64,000 nucleotides of DNA from Pedobacter sp. JY14-1 (GTDB taxonomy: Bacteria; Bacteroidota; Bacteroidia; Sphingobacteriales; Sphingobacteriaceae), in NCBI RefSeq assembly GCF_029269825.1, contig NZ_JARJHU010000005.1, forward strand, positions 372,001 through 436,000, given 5' to 3'. The translations under genes and the position numbers were made by a program. Positions 60,208 through 64,000 of this stretch are shown piece by piece; within the stretch, counting starts at the first letter, position 1, and each line of letters starts with the position of its first letter. Under the pieces are notes generated by a model, which saw only the letters and a program-made list of their open reading frames with translations, made no database searches and had not been told where the DNA came from.

Positions 60208-61509
60208 TCAGTTAGTATAAGCCTGTATCCATGTAGGTTCGTTATTTGTGATTTTTTTTAAGACATCCTGATACCATGTCATAGTTTCAGTATCTAGCCC
60301 CTTGTCTTTTTTAGCCAATTCTAATGTCCTTTTGGCTGCTTTAAGTGCACGTTCCTTATATCCGGCTTTATACAAAATATTTGCATAAGTGTCCGAGTAG
60401 TGAAAATTTTCAGGGTATTTCTTCAGAATGATTTCCATGTATTCAATACCTTTTTGAAGGGAAGCTAAATCCTTTGCGTGTAGAAAAAATAATTCGTAAA
60501 CAAGTGTGTTGATACCGTTGGCTCCTAACGGAGAGGTGTCTAAGCCATTAAGCGCCTTTTGTTCAATCTCGTACTTAATTTGACGGTCCCAATCCCCAAG
60601 CTTGTGATAAAACCTGATTTTTGCCCACAGTAAATTTCTTTTAGCATTGCTTCCTCCAAAACGTGTCCTCAGGCGCTGTTCGATTCTTTTCCAGTCGGGT
60701 TTTTCAGTGATTGCGTTGTCGTCCGTCCATAATAATGGTGAAAGTTCAAATTCTCTAATAATGAAATCCGTCGTACTCTGAGAAAATCCTTCCCACACCG
60801 ACATTAAACTATCGGAATATTTTGGGTGATTCAGCATAAATTTAAAGATCTGGTCTTGAGGTCGAAACAGACGTCCAAAAGAAGATATGAATTTTGCAAA
60901 AGAATTATTGAGAACATTCACTGATTCTGTTTTATCGATGAAATGCCCCTTATAGTATTCTGCTACTTGAATCGCGGAAGAATCATCCTTTAGTTCCTTC
61001 AAGCGGAATGCAAAGTCATAAAGTTCTGTTTCGTTAAGCTCGTTTCGTTTGAAACGAATTAACAAGTCGTCATTTCTTAGTGCTTGATATTTCTTTAGTA
61101 TAGCAAGAAAATTAGCGGGCGACTGATAACCAACTTCTTTTCCGATAAATTTCCCTTCAGCACTAAAAAATAAAAAACTAGGATAGGCAGTTATATACTT
61201 AGCTAAATCGTTGGCCTTTTGATACCATGCTTTGATCTTTTCAGAATCCCCATCGGTTTTGTCCATTTGAACCTTGACTGAGATGTAATTTTCGTTCGCT
61301 GCTACCCCAACATCAAGGTTTGTAAAAACATTAATATCCATATCCTTACAGGGAATGCACCAAGTAGTGTACGCATCCACAAATATGACTTTATTCTCGA
61401 GCTTAGCTTTGTCTAACACTTGGTTCCACGTTAAACCTTGCACAAAATTTATCTGTGCAAAGGACAATAAAGGTATCAGCCCCGCAAACAGAGTGATTAG
61501 CTTTTTCAT
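60208..61509 (-). CDS. Secreted thioredoxin-fold protein with TPR-like tail
   Basis: A 433-residue protein from the ATG 61509 (MKKLITLFAGLIPLLSFAQ), a signal peptide; an upstream ATG at 61560 is rejected. The thioredoxin domain has TTWCIPCKDM (C51, C54) and a cis-proline in ITAYPSFLFF. A helical C-terminal region (about 250-430) ends in TPR-like units (YADTLYKAGYKERALKAAKR type). It is likely a periplasmic disulfide reductase or a sensor partner in the SusC/D operon, in which it is the third gene. Confidence 0.82.
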   Translation of the reverse strand: MKKLITLFAGLIPLLSFAQINFVQGLTWNQVLDKAKLENKVIFVDAYTTWCIPCKDMDINVFTNLDVGVAANENYISVKVQMDKTDGDSEKIKAWYQKANDLAKYITAYPSFLFFSAEGKFIGKEVGYQSPANFLAILKKYQALRNDDLLIRFKRNELNETELYDFAFRLKELKDDSSAIQVAEYYKGHFIDKTESVNVLNNSFAKFISSFGRLFRPQDQIFKFMLNHPKYSDSLMSVWEGFSQSTTDFIIREFELSPLLWTDDNAITEKPDWKRIEQRLRTRFGGSNAKRNLLWAKIRFYHKLGDWDRQIKYEIEQKALNGLDTSPLGANGINTLVYELFFLHAKDLASLQKGIEYMEIILKKYPENFHYSDTYANILYKAGYKERALKAAKRTLELAKKDKGLDTETMTWYQDVLKKITNNEPTWIQAYTN

Positions 61510-61575
61510 AAAAAATTTATTTATGTGTATGCTAGTGCTTGGTAACCAAAGCACTAGCAATTATTCACTTTGATA

Positions 61576-63012
61576 TTAATTTGAGTAGAACGGGTTCTGC
61601 TTTAAATTCCGATTTATCTGAATATCCGAAAATGGTATTGGATAGAGTGCTTTATAGAGTTGCCATGTGCTACCTTTTATTGTCGAGTAATTACCCATGA
61701 TTTCATTCACTTTACCGGACCTTTTCAAGTCTAGCCACCTATGGCCACCCTCAGTAAACAACTCCAAACGTCGTTCTTTGAAAATTGCTAGCCGGATTTC
61801 GGAAACTTCTGAAGCAGGAGTATCACCCAATCCAGAACGGCGACGAATTAGATTTAAATCCTCTCTGGCACCTGAAGTGTTGTTTTGTTCATTCCTCGCT
61901 TCAGAACGAATCAAATAAAGTTCAGCTAGTCGCAACAGAATTTGATATTCAGTCTTCGGGATATCTGCCCTAACTTTATATTTTGAAGGATAAAAGTAGT
62001 CGATGGCGCCTATCTTTGTTGTTGAAACCCAATTACTTTTTCTCTTATCACTGGCTTCAAATTCCGACAACAAATTATCCGATAGTGCTACCTGGATAAC
62101 ATTTTCATTTGCATCAGGAATGAAGTATGCTCCTTCATCGGTATTGAAATTTGACTTGACTGGCTGTAACGCCCAGATTGTCTCTTTACTATTTTTTAGA
62201 TAAATCTGATCCAAGGGAATCTCCGCTGAATACAGTTCTGTTTTTTTGATGACTTCAGAAGCAGCATTTTCAGCAGCACTATAATTTTTAGTATATAAAT
62301 ATACCCTTGCTAGCAATGCCTTTACCGCCATTACGTTTGGTCGCACCCGTTCACTGGTTACGCCGACTAACGTTTCATCTACATATCTGTCGTCTAACAG
62401 TTGTTCGGCCTTTAACAAGTCGCTTATAATCTGAAGATAGACTGCATCTGAGCTTGATCGTGTTAAGCCATTATTTATCTCGTAGTCGGTCGATAATGCT
62501 AAAGGTACATCTCCATATAGATTTACTAAATAAAAGTAAAAAAATGCACGAAGAAAATAAACCTCGCCTGTTAGCCTCTGCTTAACAGCAGGTGTTAATG
62601 ATGAGGCTTGAGTTAAACCCTGAATAGCTGCATTTGTTAAATAGATATAGTTGTACAAAGGCCCCCAAAATTGAATATCATTATTTGCATTATAGTTTTC
62701 GGTTAAAGCATTTTGAAAATATTTAGCTGTATTGACGTCATTTGCAAGATTCAAAACTTTTAAATTGTCAGAAGAAAGTTCTGGATATAACGATAGGTTC
62801 AGTGAAAATGAAGCGCTCGCCATTTTGGTATAGATGCCCGTAACTGCACCTATCGCATTTGCATCGTCAGTAAAAACATTACCACCATTAACACTTGTAA
62901 TCGGGGCATCGACTTCAATAAATTTCTTACATCCAGTTTGAAAGCTTAGAAAAACAATGAGTACTAGTGCAAACGTGGCTTTTTTCTTATAGTATTTGAT
63001 ATATATTTCCAT
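61576..63012 (-). CDS. SusD/RagB family outer-membrane lipoprotein
   Basis: A 478-residue protein with a lipoprotein signal (LSFQTGC, lipid on Cys28). The family pattern is clear: the TPR-like helices (LTGEVYFLRAFFYFYLVNLY with GDVPLALS), the middle ARVYLYTKNYSAAENAASEV, and the end LRLAELYLIRSEARNEQ with RRLELFTEGGHRWLDLKRSG, all typical of SusD/RagB. It caps the outer membrane transporter SusC, whose gene lies 9 bases upstream on the same strand, and captures the nutrient (glycan or peptide). Confidence 0.95.
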   Translation of the reverse strand: MEIYIKYYKKKATFALVLIVFLSFQTGCKKFIEVDAPITSVNGGNVFTDDANAIGAVTGIYTKMASASFSLNLSLYPELSSDNLKVLNLANDVNTAKYFQNALTENYNANNDIQFWGPLYNYIYLTNAAIQGLTQASSLTPAVKQRLTGEVYFLRAFFYFYLVNLYGDVPLALSTDYEINNGLTRSSSDAVYLQIISDLLKAEQLLDDRYVDETLVGVTSERVRPNVMAVKALLARVYLYTKNYSAAENAASEVIKKTELYSAEIPLDQIYLKNSKETIWALQPVKSNFNTDEGAYFIPDANENVIQVALSDNLLSEFEASDKRKSNWVSTTKIGAIDYFYPSKYKVRADIPKTEYQILLRLAELYLIRSEARNEQNNTSGAREDLNLIRRRSGLGDTPASEVSEIRLAIFKERRLELFTEGGHRWLDLKRSGKVNEIMGNYSTIKGSTWQLYKALYPIPFSDIQINRNLKQNPFYSN

Positions 63013-63021
63013 AACTATTTA

Positions 63022-64000
63022 TTATAAAGAAAGTTGAAGACCAATTGTATAAACTCGTAACGGCGGCAGGGAATTTTTCGATCTCGTCTCCGGATCAAAA
63101 CCATAAAAGTTGGTAAAGGTCAAAAGGTTCTGTCCCTGCATATAAATCCTGGCCTGTGATATTTTAGCTTTTCCTAACCAACTCTGCGGCAAGCTATAGG
63201 ATACAGTTGCGTTTCTCAGTCTAATAAAAGAGGCGTCGCTGATTGAAGCATTTGCGTCAAACATCGCCAATGAAGAGAAAAAGCCCTGGAAGAAATCTTG
63301 CGTAACTTTTTGTATTGTCGCATTATCTCCTTCTTTTCTCCAGCGGTCAATGAAATTATCCATCTGGTTTCCCATTCCAGCACCTGGGAACAAAGGATAT
63401 GTGCTGTTGTTCCCATTTTGCTTTACGAACTGAAAAAGAAAATCAAAATTAAAACCCTTATAGCTCAAGCTATTCGACCAGCCACCATAGAATTTTGGGT
63501 CTAAATTGACTATTTCCGTCCTATCATCTCCACTCGGGCTAGACACCAAATCACCACTTTTACTTAAAAATTGGTACAATCCTGTCGTAGGGTTCACACC
63601 TTTAAAGTTATAAGCGCGTTTAATAAAAATCGACTCGCCTAAAACATAGAAGCTGGCATCAGGACTCTCTGCCAGTTTATCATACCTGACCAATTTATTT
63701 TTTGGAATAGTTAGATTAAATGAACTCTGCCAGCTGAACGTTTTTTTTCGAACCGGGTTCAAGTCCAATGAAAACTCCCATCCTTTGTTCTGTACTGTGG
63801 CAGGCAAGTTTCTAGTTATCCCAGCAAAGCCTGTTACACTTGAGAGGGGAGCGTTTAATAATTGATTTGCTGACCGGTTTCTAAAAAAATTAACATTCAA
63901 AAGGATTTTATCCCTTATAAATCCTAAATCTATTCCCAGATTAATCTTTTTGGTTTCTTCCCACTGTAAATATGGATTGGGCAGGCCGTTTGTTACAAGT
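63022..64000 (-). CDS. SusC/RagA family TonB-dependent transporter, N-terminus beyond right edge
   Basis: The minus-strand frame runs from the stop at 63022 to the window edge without a stop, at least 326 codons, so the gene is only partly seen. The end shows the C-terminal barrel of SusC proteins: PNPYLQWEETKKINLGIDLG and FIRDKILLNVNFFRNRSANQ near the edge, then SSVTGFAGITRNLPATVQN, YGGWSNSLSYKGFNFDFLFQ, and ARIYMQGQNLLTFTNFYGFD with the closing strand GLQLSL. It imports the substrate bound by SusD (next gene, 9 bases). Confidence 0.95.
   Translation of the reverse strand, partial: LVTNGLPNPYLQWEETKKINLGIDLGFIRDKILLNVNFFRNRSANQLLNAPLSSVTGFAGITRNLPATVQNKGWEFSLDLNPVRKKTFSWQSSFNLTIPKNKLVRYDKLAESPDASFYVLGESIFIKRAYNFKGVNPTTGLYQFLSKSGDLVSSPSGDDRTEIVNLDPKFYGGWSNSLSYKGFNFDFLFQFVKQNGNNSTYPLFPGAGMGNQMDNFIDRWRKEGDNATIQKVTQDFFQGFFSSLAMFDANASISDASFIRLRNATVSYSLPQSWLGKAKISQARIYMQGQNLLTFTNFYGFDPETRSKNSLPPLRVYTIGLQLSL

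Overview
The window reads as a piece of a Bacteroidota chromosome, most likely of the family Sphingobacteriaceae (Pedobacter/Mucilaginibacter type). The reasons are a SusC/SusD pair, secreted beta-lactamase-fold hydrolases, SBBP and two-component-regulator-type propellers, TonB-like secreted proteins, an ECF sigma/anti-sigma operon and a DUF6266 gene. No rRNA, CRISPR array, integrase or intact insertion sequence was found. One tRNA (His) is present.

Layout. 1-17.7 kb: accessory housekeeping-type genes (CPBP protease, three class-C beta-lactamase-fold hydrolases, AraC/OsmC, GNAT) and a five-gene ECF sigma operon (10.3 to 7.0 kb, minus strand) ending in an unusual two-domain retropepsin-like membrane protein. 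17.9-20.6 kb: a membrane-anchored NACHT-type NTPase with C-terminal leucine-rich repeats. 21-33 kb: scrambled ground holding a decayed ISL3-type transposase, duplicated scraps of genes found intact at 34-41 kb, and small enzymes (polysaccharide-lyase-like lipoprotein, VOC proteins, DoxX, GlxA-type regulator, DHFR/RibD-like, SGNH hydrolase). 33-48 kb: a block of conflict-type genes (DUF4935 PIN protein, DUF6493-like/SWIM pair, YobI-type NTPase with a broken membrane partner, and an ABC-type ATPase overlapping a probable PD-(D/E)XK nuclease), ending at tRNA-His. 48-56.7 kb: DinB, TlpA plus S41 peptidase, then a lysis-like cassette (holin-like protein, cysteine amidase, DUF6266) around a large imperfect inverted repeat, and regulators. 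56.9-64 kb: a SusC/SusD locus with a thioredoxin-fold protein, an S9 peptidase and a glycoside hydrolase family 2 stub, probably for peptide or glycopeptide use.

Two themes stand out. First, about a dozen genes survive as remnants with in-phase or out-of-phase internal deletions (outer membrane protein, FtsX-type permease, GNAT, spore-photolyase-like protein, AraC, trypsin, aminotransferase, retropepsin, YobI partner and others), so the region is eroding or recombining heavily. Second, several large NTPases typical of biological-conflict systems lie within 30 kb. The best candidate for an undescribed system is the overlapping ATPase/nuclease pair at 45.8-47.6 kb, followed by the NACHT-LRR protein and the YobI locus. 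All family calls are from reading motifs by eye; no database search was possible.
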